64,000 bases of DNA from CALCKU01 sp964654665 (GTDB lineage: Bacteria; Pseudomonadota; Alphaproteobacteria; Caulobacterales; Maricaulaceae): assembly GCA_964654665.1 (NCBI GenBank), contig CAZZKV010000006.1, positions 47,711 through 111,710 on the forward strand, written 5' to 3'. How positions within the stretch are numbered: position 1 is the stretch's first letter; every line of letters starts with the position of its first letter. The notes beneath the pieces were generated by a model. It did not search any database, was not told the origin of the DNA, and saw only the letters and a list, made by a program, of their open reading frames with translations. A program made the translations under genes and the position numbers. Shown in pieces: positions 9,012 to 17,962 of the stretch.

Positions 9012-9524
9012 TTAGGCAAGTACCTTTTTAGGGCCGTCCTGTCCCTTGAACTTTAACGACCGAATAGGGCCACTTATTTTCACATCGACATTGTTAATTT
9101 GCATAGGATTAAGTCGCCGCAAGAGGCGACAGTCGATAATTAACGAGTGTGGCGGGTTTTGTAAGATTGCTTGCTGATAAACAAAGGCTGTTCGTCCATC
9201 GATTTCAGCCCCAATTAATTCTAAGTCTATAGGTATATTGTTTCCCGCATCAATTAGCTTGAAATGTTTTGCGGTATAAAGTGCAAGTTTTGCGCGCTCT
9301 CGTAATTTCGTTAAATCAGAACGCCCTAAAATACCAATCTTGGCCAGATATGTTTCGGCTTCGTGAATGTGAAAGCCATGTGTGACTTCCAAAGTATTAT
9401 CGATTGCGTTCCATTCGATCTGGCTTAATGTCGTTGCTTCTTTATGGGCTTTAACAGTTTGCGGCAGCGCCGCCATAATGCCAAACCCTATGCCGCTTGT
9501 TATAAACTGTCGTCTATAGGTCAT
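9012..9524 (-). CDS. DUF6702-like exported protein
   Basis: A 170-residue protein with an N-terminal export signal starting MTYRRQFITSGIGFG, which could be a Tat-type or Sec-type signal; it ends near QTVKAHKEA. The body has the ‘EWNAIDNTLEVTHGFHIHEAE’-type segment (about residues 37-58) that I associate with the DUF6702 family; function unknown. It overlaps the stop of the upstream M1 peptidase by four bases (ATGA), so the two are translated together. A periplasmic partner of the peptidase is a reasonable inference. Confidence 0.65.
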   Translation of the reverse strand: MTYRRQFITSGIGFGIMAALPQTVKAHKEATTLSQIEWNAIDNTLEVTHGFHIHEAETYLAKIGILGRSDLTKLRERAKLALYTAKHFKLIDAGNNIPIDLELIGAEIDGRTAFVYQQAILQNPPHSLIIDCRLLRRLNPMQINNVDVKISGPIRSLKFKGQDGPKKVLA

Positions 9525-12139
9525 TTTTTGCCCATGAGCCGATCAAGTGTTTTGCGTAATGTGGATTTATCCTCATCTGATGTCATAGATTTTTTGGATG
9601 GTCCTTTTTTATCCATTTTCTTTTTCTTAGATTTCATCGGTTTTTTATCATCCATATTGGCGTCAGATAATGGGACGTCTTTTTCATCACCCATGCTGTC
9701 TTTGTCTTCAGACATAAGTTCGACCAGCATGTCAGCCATTAAATTATTGGAACTGCGTGATGATTTATAGAGTTTCAGACGCGATGGCATAATGACAGGC
9801 GGATAGGTATTATTACCGTAATCGGCATCAGCGGTCTGATGAGCAGGGTCCAGCGCAATAGATTTAATCCGTTTTGAATGGGTAATAAGTTTCGTGACTT
9901 TTTTAGTATTGCGCCGCCAAATTTCGGCAGGCACCATCATATCTTCGGTTGATCCATCCATAAAGGTTAGAGTTAGGGGAAGAGGTGAAATCAACCCGCC
10001 TTTGTTTTTAAAATCAATGAAATAAAGGTATTTACCATCCTCCATCGCGCGATCATAGGCTTTGCGTTCCCAATCTTTCAAACCGTCTAGGAAGCTTGTA
10101 AATTTATTGCGGTCTTTATTTGATACCGTGAATTTATCATTTTCATTATAAAAATCGTTCAAATCTTTAAATCGTTCGAGACGGGGAATGATACCTTCCT
10201 CGCGATTACGCTTTTGGACGATATTTTCGGGATATTGTTCCAGATCGTCTTTGCGATCTTGATCAAATTCCCTATCCGGATCCTGCGAAGATATCTGATA
10301 TTCGCGCACATCGGTTATACCCATATCAACATGATCTGTACCAAAGAACCATCCCCGCCAAAACCAGTCTAGGTCAACGGCTGAAGCATCTTCCATTGTC
10401 CGGAAAAAATCGGCTGGCGTTGGTCGTTTAAATTTCCAACGGTTTGAATATTCACGGAAAGCGAAATCAAATAATTCACGGCCCATAACGGTTTCGCGCA
10501 GAACCATCAAGGCGGCTGCCGGTTTGGAATAAGCATTTGGGCCAAATTGCAAAACACTGTCCGATTGTGTCATAATCGGTACTTGGTTAGAACTTGTCAT
10601 ATACCGGGATATAACATCAAGCGGGTTTTGCTGACCACGGCTAATAGGAAAGTTTTCTTCCCATTCATATTCCGCCATATATTCTAAAAAGCTGTTCAAG
10701 CCTTCATCCATCCATGTCCAGCGCCGTTCATCCGAGTTTACAGTCATTGGGAAATAAATATGACCAATTTCATGAATGATAACGCCGATAAGGCCATATT
10801 TAATATTTCGGGAATAGACTGTTTTACCTGATTTTTCATCTTTGCTTGGACGGTATCCGTTAAAGGTAATCATGGGGTATTCCATTCCGCCGCGCTCCCA
10901 GCTATTGACAGATTGCGCTATGGGGTAGGGATAGTTGAAAGCGAATTTATTATAGACATCCATGGTATGAACGACTGCATGTGTGGAATATTGAGACCAG
11001 ATCGGGTCCGCTTCATTAGGATAAAACGACATGGCTGTAACAACTGGGTTTTTCTCGTCATCTTGTTCAAATAACATTGCATCCCAAATGTATTTACGTG
11101 AGCTAGACCAGGCCACGTCCCTGACATTTTCAGCTTTGAATCGCCATGTCTTCGTGCCTTTGGCTTTGGACTTTTCATTCTCTGCGGCTTCTTCGGGCGT
11201 AACAATATAGATGGGCTTATCTGTGCTTGCTTTATCAAGGCGCGCGCGCTGCTCGGTGCTTAGGACTTGACGTGGGTTTTGTAATACACCTGAAGCCGAA
11301 ACGATATGATCGGATGGCACCGTAATGTTAAGTTCATAGTCGCCAAACTCCAGAGTAAATTCGCCGCGGCCTAAAAACTGCTTGTTTTGCCAGCCAGTAT
11401 AATCTGTAAAGGCAGCCATGCGCGGGAACCATTGTGCAAGACCATAAATATAGGTGTCATTATCTTCGAAATGCTCAAACCCTCCGCGTCCGCCAACTGT
11501 AACTTCGTCGATGATGTTATGTTCCCAATCAATATTGAAATTTAAGGTTTCGTTTGGAAGGAGTGGCGTTTCCAGATCAATGCGCATCATGGTGTCATTG
11601 ATTGTATAAGCCAAGTCTGCACCATTCTCATCGGCGACAGAAGTAAACTCAAACCCGTATTCACGGTCTTCCATATGTTGTTCGTAACGCAGGGCATTAA
11701 AGCTATAGCGATCTGCCCCGCCCGCCCCTTGACCCCGGCGTGACCCTGCCGCAGAGGCAACACCGGATTCGCGCGCTAAAGAACCATCTTTAAACCGGTT
11801 CTGGTCAAGCGCGACCCAAAGGTAGTTTAAAGATTCGGGTGAGTTATTTGTATAGCTAATGCTTTCGGATGCAATGAGACGTTTGTTATCTTCATCGAGA
11901 GCAACATCGATTACATAATCGACATCTTGTTGCCAATAAGCAGGCCCGGGTGCGCCTGTGGCTGAACGGTAAATGTTGGGGGTTGGCAATTCTGTGCCAA
12001 GCTGACGAAATTTGGCTACTTGATCTGTTGGCGAGCCAGCAGGGCCATCAGCAAATGCAAGAGACCCTGCCATGATTGAGAATAGTGAAGCTCCTGAAAC
12101 AATGAAACCAAGAGAGATTGCTTTTGAAAAAGCTCGCAT
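9521..12139 (-). CDS. Secreted M1-family zinc metallopeptidase
   Basis: A large (872-residue) exported aminopeptidase-like enzyme. A signal peptide covers about residues 1-30, ending near SLAFADG. The zinc site is HEIGH at about residue 452, with the third ligand Glu 18 residues later in WMDEGL, the HEXXH-X18-E signature of gluzincins. The WERGGMEYP segment before it corresponds to the exopeptidase GxMEN-like motif but reads GGMEYP. The last 50 residues are very Lys-rich (repeated KKK), an unusual basic tail that could bind the envelope or nucleic acid. It probably digests peptides in the periplasm. Confidence 0.88.
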   Translation of the reverse strand: MRAFSKAISLGFIVSGASLFSIMAGSLAFADGPAGSPTDQVAKFRQLGTELPTPNIYRSATGAPGPAYWQQDVDYVIDVALDEDNKRLIASESISYTNNSPESLNYLWVALDQNRFKDGSLARESGVASAAGSRRGQGAGGADRYSFNALRYEQHMEDREYGFEFTSVADENGADLAYTINDTMMRIDLETPLLPNETLNFNIDWEHNIIDEVTVGGRGGFEHFEDNDTYIYGLAQWFPRMAAFTDYTGWQNKQFLGRGEFTLEFGDYELNITVPSDHIVSASGVLQNPRQVLSTEQRARLDKASTDKPIYIVTPEEAAENEKSKAKGTKTWRFKAENVRDVAWSSSRKYIWDAMLFEQDDEKNPVVTAMSFYPNEADPIWSQYSTHAVVHTMDVYNKFAFNYPYPIAQSVNSWERGGMEYPMITFNGYRPSKDEKSGKTVYSRNIKYGLIGVIIHEIGHIYFPMTVNSDERRWTWMDEGLNSFLEYMAEYEWEENFPISRGQQNPLDVISRYMTSSNQVPIMTQSDSVLQFGPNAYSKPAAALMVLRETVMGRELFDFAFREYSNRWKFKRPTPADFFRTMEDASAVDLDWFWRGWFFGTDHVDMGITDVREYQISSQDPDREFDQDRKDDLEQYPENIVQKRNREEGIIPRLERFKDLNDFYNENDKFTVSNKDRNKFTSFLDGLKDWERKAYDRAMEDGKYLYFIDFKNKGGLISPLPLTLTFMDGSTEDMMVPAEIWRRNTKKVTKLITHSKRIKSIALDPAHQTADADYGNNTYPPVIMPSRLKLYKSSRSSNNLMADMLVELMSEDKDSMGDEKDVPLSDANMDDKKPMKSKKKKMDKKGPSKKSMTSDEDKSTLRKTLDRLMGKK

Positions 12140-12220
12140 AAAACACCTGCCGTCTATATTTTACCGTATACTAGGCCTAGCGCATGGCAAAATCATACTA
12201 AATTCGCGTAAACAGGGAAA

Positions 12221-12246
12221 AGAAAAAGGGCCTTTCGGCCCTTTTG
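12221..12246 (-). terminator. Rho-independent terminator after M28 peptidase gene
   Basis: Read on the minus strand, this is AAAAGGGCC, a GAAA tetraloop, then GGCCCTTTT followed by more T-rich sequence: a textbook terminator 23 bases past the stop of the 12269-13933 gene. It separates that gene from the M1 peptidase gene. Confidence 0.85.
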
Positions 12247-12268
12247 TGGTTAACAATCGCATAAGGGG

Positions 12269-13933
12269 CTATTTTAACATAGTATCGCGAAGGCCGCGAA
12301 ATTCCGTGCCTTCATACCAATTCGGCCAATCACTGGAATCAGCAAGGCCATAACCCAACTCGAACAATATTTCTGTGGTATTAACGATGCCAGATAAATC
12401 CCAGCTATTATCATATTCATCAGCGGGTTTATGATAGCGTTCTTTGGTATATTCGACCTCAAAGGCTTCGCCGTAACTGCGGCCATTAATAATGTGATCA
12501 TTTCCCCCATCGGCATAGAGCATTGGAACGCCCTTTTTGGCGAGGCTGATGTGATCCGAGCGGTAATAATAACCCGCTTCGGGTTTGGGGTCAGGAACGA
12601 TATACATATCCCGCGGCGTTAATATAGTTTTTAAGCGGTCCTCAAGTTGCGATGCGCCGTGACCTACAACAATCATATCTTTAGTTGGGCCTGTTGGCAG
12701 GATAGCATCAATATTAATACCGGCGACAGTTTTATTGAGCGGAACAAGGGGATCTTCGGCATAATAAGCCGAGCCTAAGAGACCTGACTCTTCAGCTGTA
12801 ACAGCGATAAAAATCGCAGAGCGTTTTGGCGCGCCTATGGCAGCGAAAGCTTCGCCAATTTCAATAATCGCAGCGGTGCCTGTAGCATTATCAACCGCAC
12901 CATTAAAAATTTGATCGCCTTCCGCGTTGAGGTTAATTCCCAGATGATCCCAATGCGCCATATATAGCACGTATTCATCCGGATTTTCCGTGCCTTTAAT
13001 ACCGCCGGCGACATTGCGTGATTTAGTTGTTTTGACGGTTTGGTTAATCGTTGCATCCAGTGTGATATCAGTAAAAGGAATGGGTTCGAAATCAGGGCTT
13101 GCAGCATTTTTCATGGCCGTATCCATATTAACGCCCGCTGCGTTGAAGAGATCTTTGGCTGTATCTATATGTATCCAGCCTTCTAGCACTGTGCGTGAGG
13201 CCCCGCCATCTGGACGAACAAGATCATATTGCTCGCTTGTCCATGAACCGGATACAACGTCCCAACCATAACTGGCTGGTTCAGTTTGATGAATAATAAT
13301 GGCAGCAGCAGCACCCTGACGGCCGGCTTCCTCATATTTATAAGTCCATCGTCCGTAATAGGTCATGGAATTACCTTTAAATAAGGCATCGTCTTGAGTC
13401 GCGAATCCGGGATCATTCACGAGCATGACAACTGTTTTTCCGGTTACATCAAGACCAGCATAATCATCCCATCCAAATTCGGGTGCGACAACGCCGTAAC
13501 CAACAAAAATAACATCGCTATTTTTAACAGATAGGGTTTTATCAAGTCGTTTTGTCCAGTAAACAGCATTGGTTTTTTGGTCGGCTGTTAAGATGGTTTT
13601 ATCATTTGCAGATAAAGTCATAGAAGAATGAGGCAGTACTTCGGTCGCAGTCAATTCGACGCTTTGAAAATAACTCCCATTTTCCCCCATAGGCTCAAGG
13701 CCAGCGGCTTTCATCTCATCGGCAATATATTGTGTCGATAATTGACCCCCTTTTGTAGAAGGGGCTCGGCCTTCAAATTCATCTGAGGCCAAACGTTCAA
13801 TCCGCCGACCAATGTCAGCCGCAGAGGCGATAATTACGTCGGCTTTTGGCGTAGGGTCTGTGGTTGTCGGTTCGCAAGCTGTTATCATCATCGTTGCGGC
13901 GATTCCCAATACTGTTAAAATAATACGGTTCAT
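12269..13933 (-). CDS. M28-family metallopeptidase, lipoprotein
   Basis: An exported zinc aminopeptidase-like lipoprotein. The frame opens at 13984, but the ATG at 13933, preceded by GGGGA six bases away, gives a standard lipoprotein signal ending in the lipobox ITAC at about residue 21 (554 residues in all). A PA-type insert lies around 120-260. Zinc ligands follow in M28 order: His in AHWDHLG, Asp in NGAVDNATG, the Glu pair in AEESGLLG, Asp in GINIDA and His in RSDHISL. It is divergent from the next M28 gene and carries its own terminator. Confidence 0.9.
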   Translation of the reverse strand: MNRIILTVLGIAATMMITACEPTTTDPTPKADVIIASAADIGRRIERLASDEFEGRAPSTKGGQLSTQYIADEMKAAGLEPMGENGSYFQSVELTATEVLPHSSMTLSANDKTILTADQKTNAVYWTKRLDKTLSVKNSDVIFVGYGVVAPEFGWDDYAGLDVTGKTVVMLVNDPGFATQDDALFKGNSMTYYGRWTYKYEEAGRQGAAAAIIIHQTEPASYGWDVVSGSWTSEQYDLVRPDGGASRTVLEGWIHIDTAKDLFNAAGVNMDTAMKNAASPDFEPIPFTDITLDATINQTVKTTKSRNVAGGIKGTENPDEYVLYMAHWDHLGINLNAEGDQIFNGAVDNATGTAAIIEIGEAFAAIGAPKRSAIFIAVTAEESGLLGSAYYAEDPLVPLNKTVAGINIDAILPTGPTKDMIVVGHGASQLEDRLKTILTPRDMYIVPDPKPEAGYYYRSDHISLAKKGVPMLYADGGNDHIINGRSYGEAFEVEYTKERYHKPADEYDNSWDLSGIVNTTEILFELGYGLADSSDWPNWYEGTEFRGLRDTMLK

Positions 13934-14032
13934 AAGGTCCCCATTTATCTGACCAAGTCTATAATTAGGCATAAGAAACCACATCAGCTAGAAAATAGAA
14001 AGAGGGCAAAATCGCAATGCTTATAATTTATC

Positions 14033-14044
14033 TCTTTGCAAAGA
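14033..14044. promoter_or_regulatory. Palindrome in divergent peptidase promoter region
   Basis: TCTTTGCAAAGA, a perfect 12-base palindrome, sits in the 173-base region between the two divergently read M28 peptidase genes. It could be an operator shared by both; there is no second copy that I can see. Confidence 0.3.
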
Positions 14045-14106
14045 CGGTAAGCGACCTTAACATTGTAAAAAATACCGAGTAAATAATAAGCACAAGGTGA
14101 TAGAAC

Positions 14107-15528
14107 ATGCGACAAACAGTTTTACCGATATTGGCAACGGCCATGCTTTTAGGTTGCACAGCGCAGAATAACGCCTCTCAACAGCCTGCCGAAGAGACCC
14201 CCAAAGTGATCCGGGCGCAAGGCCCGGCTGAGGCTGGACGGCTAATCCAAATTGCTCAAAAGAATTACTATGGATATAAAATCACCGAAGGTTTAACGAC
14301 TGATATTGGGGCGCGATTGGCCGGCAGTGCCGCAGAAGCGCGGGCGAGAGATTGGACTGTTGATAAATTCAAAGAAATTGGTTTGCAAAATGTACGTATA
14401 GAACCATTTACAATATTTGGTTGGGAACGCGGGGTGGAAACCGCGAAAATTATATCACCCAGAGAACAAGATTTATATGTAACAGCTTTGGGCGGATCTG
14501 TTGGTACGCCAGCTGCAGGGATTTCGGCTGAGATCGCCTATTTTCCAACTTTCGAAGATTTAGAAAAAGCGCCGTTGGATGATTTGGACGGAAAAATTGT
14601 TTTCATTTCGGGCCGGATGAAAAAAGCGCCAGACGGTGCAGGTTATGGCCCGGCAAATCGGAAGCGACGCTCGGGCGCAACTGAAGCGGCCAAGCGCGGG
14701 GCGGCCGCAGTCATCATCCGTTCAGTTGGAACAGATTCGCACCGCTTTCCTCATACGGGACAAATGCGTTATGCAGATGACGTCAAAAAAATTCCTATTG
14801 GGGCGTTATCTGCCCCTGATGCTGATCAGCTTGAACGTTTGTTAGGTAAGGGCGAAACGATCTCCGTAAAATTAATACTGACTCCAAGAGCCGTTGGTAA
14901 ATTGCCATCGGGGAATGTGATTGGAGAAATTATTGGTTCTGAAAAACCGGATGAAATCATTTTGATTGGGGGGCATTTGGATAGCTGGGATCTTGGGACA
15001 GGCGCAATTGACGACGCCGCCGGTGTTGGAATTTCGGCTGGAGCAGCTCAGGTTATTCTTGAAAGCGGACTTAAACCAAAACGGACTATTCGTGTGGTCG
15101 CCTTTGGTTCTGAAGAAGTTGGCTTGCTAGGTGGGCGCGCTTATGTAGCGGCTCATAAGGATGAGTTGGCGAAACATATGTTGGCAAGTGAATCGGATTT
15201 CGGAGCTGGTAAAGTTTACGAAGTGAAATCTGGTGTAAAAGGGGAAGATGGAAATGCAGTTATACGTGATATTGCTCAGGCTTTAGCGCCTCTGGATATA
15301 GCCATGGGGAGAGGCCGGACAAATGGTGGACCCGATATTGGGCCTATGTTCTCTGAAGGCGTGCCCGCCATACGTTTGCAACAGGATGGTACAGATTATT
15401 TTGATCTACACCATACACCCGATGATACTTTTGATAAAATTAATAAAGATGATATGGCTCAAAATACTGCCGCTTTTGCCGTTATGGCGTGGATGGCCTC
15501 CGAAGCCGATACGGATTTTAGGGAGTAG
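14107..15528 (+). CDS. M28-family peptidase (carboxypeptidase Q-like), lipoprotein
   Basis: An exported metallopeptidase of 473 residues related to the glutamate carboxypeptidase/CPQ branch of M28. The signal ends in a lipobox LLGC at residue 17. A PA-type domain covers about 120-260. Metal ligands are visible: GGHLDSWD, GAIDDAAGVG, FGSEEVGLLG, an Asp in ASESDFGAG and His in LHHTPDDT. Start follows AAGGTGAT. The next gene, an M20 amidohydrolase, begins 3 bases after the stop, so the two form an operon for trimming peptides or amidated compounds outside the cytoplasm. Confidence 0.9.
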   Translation: MRQTVLPILATAMLLGCTAQNNASQQPAEETPKVIRAQGPAEAGRLIQIAQKNYYGYKITEGLTTDIGARLAGSAAEARARDWTVDKFKEIGLQNVRIEPFTIFGWERGVETAKIISPREQDLYVTALGGSVGTPAAGISAEIAYFPTFEDLEKAPLDDLDGKIVFISGRMKKAPDGAGYGPANRKRRSGATEAAKRGAAAVIIRSVGTDSHRFPHTGQMRYADDVKKIPIGALSAPDADQLERLLGKGETISVKLILTPRAVGKLPSGNVIGEIIGSEKPDEIILIGGHLDSWDLGTGAIDDAAGVGISAGAAQVILESGLKPKRTIRVVAFGSEEVGLLGGRAYVAAHKDELAKHMLASESDFGAGKVYEVKSGVKGEDGNAVIRDIAQALAPLDIAMGRGRTNGGPDIGPMFSEGVPAIRLQQDGTDYFDLHHTPDDTFDKINKDDMAQNTAAFAVMAWMASEADTDFRE

Positions 15529-15531
15529 AGA

Positions 15532-16815
15532 ATGAAGCGACTAACGCCGATCATTGTAATGGCTACGGCTTTTGGTTTTGGGTCAACTGCGCATGCGGAA
15601 AATTTAATGGATGTTTACAGGCATCTCCATAGTAATCCTGAGCTTTCCAATATGGAAGTTCAAACGGCTGCTTATTTGGCTAAGCGTCTTGAAAAATTGG
15701 GTTATACCGTGACTGAACAAGTTGGCGGAACGGGTGTCGTCGCTCTATTAAAGAATGGCCCAGGTAAAACCGTTATGATTCGTGCAGATATGGACGCTTT
15801 GCCCGTTGAAGAAAACACGGGATTACCTTTTGCATCAAAGGTCCGTGGCCTTGACGCTGAAGGTAAAGAATGGCCAGTTATGCATGCTTGCGGTCATGAT
15901 ATTCATATGACAACCTTGATAGGGACAGCCGAAATGCTGGCCGAAAATAAGAATCAGTGGTCTGGAACTTTGATGCTTATTCTGCAACCGGCTGAAGAAT
16001 TGGGGCAAGGGGCCCGGCAGATGTTGGATGATGGGCTTTTTACGCGGTTTGGCACGCCTGATTATAACCTTGCCCTTCATGTTAATTCTAATTTGCCGGC
16101 AGGCCGTGTTGGAGTGGTGCCCGGATATGCATTAGCTAATGTTGATTCTGTTGATATTCTTATTAAAGGTATTGGCGGTCATGGAGCCTATCCTAATACA
16201 ACTAAAGACCCTATTGTATTGGCGTCGCAATTAGTCTTGGCGCTTCAGACAATTGTGTCACGCGAAATTTCACCGCTAGAGCCAGCCGTTGTTACGGTCG
16301 GCTCTATACATGGCGGCACAAAACATAATATTATTGGTGAAGAGGTGCGGCTGCAATTAACCTTACGGTCTTATACGGATGAAGTACGTGATCAGACGAT
16401 TAAAACCATCGAGCGCATAGCGGATGGATTGGGCCGTGCGGCAGGTTTGCCAGATGACAAATTGCCGATTGTATCACGTCGGGATGAATTCACACCCGCA
16501 GCTTATAACAATCCAGAGCTAGCCGAGCGCCAAATGGCGGTGTTTCGTAATGTGATTGGTGATGATCGTGTGTTGAAACTGGACCCTGTTATGGGCGGTG
16601 AAGATTTTGGGCAATTTGGACGTACATCCGCAAAAATACCGAGCTTGATTTACTGGCTCGGCGCGGCTAACCCCGCCGAAGTAAAGGCTGCTCAAAAAGA
16701 AGGGCGGCAAATGCCTTCACTTCATTCTCCGTTCTTTAAGCCAGATGCGGCGCCCGCTATTGAAACCGGTGTTGAAACTATGACGGCAGCAGCACTGGAT
16801 TTATTAAGCCGATAA
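15532..16815 (+). CDS. M20-family amidohydrolase, exported
   Basis: A 427-residue member of the M20D group (IAA-amino acid hydrolase, hippurate hydrolase, AbgB-like), which cleave N-acyl amino acids. A signal peptide MKRLTPIIVMATAFGFGSTAHA precedes the catalytic domain. Metal-binding landmarks are DMDALPVEE, HACGHDIHMT, LQPAEELGQGA and GGEDFGQF; the dimerisation domain lies at about 190-300, with a GGHGAYP motif. It follows the CPQ-like peptidase by 3 bases. Periplasmic location is unusual for this mostly cytosolic group and matches its exported neighbours. Confidence 0.9.
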   Translation: MKRLTPIIVMATAFGFGSTAHAENLMDVYRHLHSNPELSNMEVQTAAYLAKRLEKLGYTVTEQVGGTGVVALLKNGPGKTVMIRADMDALPVEENTGLPFASKVRGLDAEGKEWPVMHACGHDIHMTTLIGTAEMLAENKNQWSGTLMLILQPAEELGQGARQMLDDGLFTRFGTPDYNLALHVNSNLPAGRVGVVPGYALANVDSVDILIKGIGGHGAYPNTTKDPIVLASQLVLALQTIVSREISPLEPAVVTVGSIHGGTKHNIIGEEVRLQLTLRSYTDEVRDQTIKTIERIADGLGRAAGLPDDKLPIVSRRDEFTPAAYNNPELAERQMAVFRNVIGDDRVLKLDPVMGGEDFGQFGRTSAKIPSLIYWLGAANPAEVKAAQKEGRQMPSLHSPFFKPDAAPAIETGVETMTAAALDLLSR

Positions 16816-16852
16816 CAAACAGGAATAGTAGAAAAGCCTAGACATTCGGAGA

Positions 16853-16870
16853 TATGCATATAATTGCATA
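16853..16870. promoter_or_regulatory. Inverted repeat TATGCAT-N4-TTGCATA upstream of nitronate monooxygenase
   Basis: TATGCAT and TTGCATA with a 4-base spacer lie 24 bases upstream of the monooxygenase start codon. A near-identical repeat occurs at 22480-22497 before the acyl-CoA operon, which makes a shared repressor site plausible. Confidence 0.45.
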
Positions 16871-16894
16871 TTTAACCTTATGTGAGGAACCTTT

Positions 16895-17857
16895 ATGTCG
16901 TTACCAAAAATTCTGCAGAATCTTGAAATTCCTGTAATTTGTGCTCCTATGTTTATTGTATCCGGTCCTGAGCTGGTTATAGCGCAATGTAAAGCGGGGG
17001 TTGTTGGGTCTTTTCCAGCATTGAATGCGCGTCCGGCAGAAGAGCTGGAGAAGTGGATTATCAGAATAAAGCTGGAACTTGAGCAATTTCAAAAAGATAA
17101 TCCAGATAAAAAAGTGGCCCCATTTGCCGTTAATCAAATTTGCCACCCATCCAATAACCGTTTGCAACATGATATGGAAGTTTGTGTGAAGCATGAGGTT
17201 CCGATTATTATTACCAGTTTGCAGGCCAATCAGGATGTTTATGATGCGGCTCATAGTTACGGCGGCATTGTTTTACACGATGTCACAAATATGCGGCATT
17301 CTCGTAAAGCGCTTTCAATGGGCGCAGATGGATTGATTGCGGTCTGTACAGGAGCAGGCGGTCATGCGGGACGGCTCTCGCCCTTTGCTATTATTCCTGA
17401 ACTGCGCGAAATTCACGATGGTCCATTATTGTTATCCGGTTCGATTGCTACGGGTGGAGCCATCGCGGCCTCTGTCGCTATGGGCGCAGATTTAGCTTAT
17501 ATTGGTACACGGTTTATTGCGTCCAAGGAAGCGAATGCAGATGCGGGATATAAACAGGAAATCATCAATGCCTCAGGTGAGGATATCGTTTATTCATCAC
17601 TCTTTACCGGTGTGCATGGAAATTATTTAAAAGGATCCATTGTAAAGGCTGGACTGGATCCTGATAACTTGCCTGAAGCGGATAAGTCATCCATGAATTT
17701 TGGTTCGGGCGGGAATACAGATGCTAAAGCCTGGAAGGATATTTGGGGGGCAGGGCAAGGTGTGGGGAGTGTTCATGACGCGCCTAGCGTTCAAGATATT
17801 GTTGATCAATTAAAAGCCGGATATGAAGACGCTTGCGCAAAATTACAGTCCTGTTAA
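16895..17857 (+). CDS. Nitronate monooxygenase family FMN enzyme
   Basis: A 320-residue TIM-barrel flavoprotein of the 2-nitropropane dioxygenase/nitronate monooxygenase family, which oxidises alkyl nitronates to carbonyl compounds and nitrite. The catalytic His region is GAGGHAGRLS at about residues 150-160. The FMN-phosphate loop is SGSIATGG at about 182-189, followed by GADLAYIGTRF. Start follows TGAGGA. Members of this family also turn up as enoyl-reductase-like or unknown flavoproteins, so the nitronate substrate is not certain. The shared TATGCA-type repeat suggests co-regulation with the acyl-CoA operon at 22532. Confidence 0.85.
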   Translation: MSLPKILQNLEIPVICAPMFIVSGPELVIAQCKAGVVGSFPALNARPAEELEKWIIRIKLELEQFQKDNPDKKVAPFAVNQICHPSNNRLQHDMEVCVKHEVPIIITSLQANQDVYDAAHSYGGIVLHDVTNMRHSRKALSMGADGLIAVCTGAGGHAGRLSPFAIIPELREIHDGPLLLSGSIATGGAIAASVAMGADLAYIGTRFIASKEANADAGYKQEIINASGEDIVYSSLFTGVHGNYLKGSIVKAGLDPDNLPEADKSSMNFGSGGNTDAKAWKDIWGAGQGVGSVHDAPSVQDIVDQLKAGYEDACAKLQSC

Positions 17858-17962
17858 ATAGAATTAGCAGTTAAGATTAAACTTTACTGTTGCCTTATTG
17901 CAACGGTGCGGGTTATGGATTAAACTCTATTAACGTTTCCAATCTTTCTAGGGGAGAATATT

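Noticed and set aside
17889..17904. GTTGC-N6-GCAAC hairpin after the nitronate monooxygenase
   Set aside because: Five-base stem with no T-run; too weak to call a terminator.
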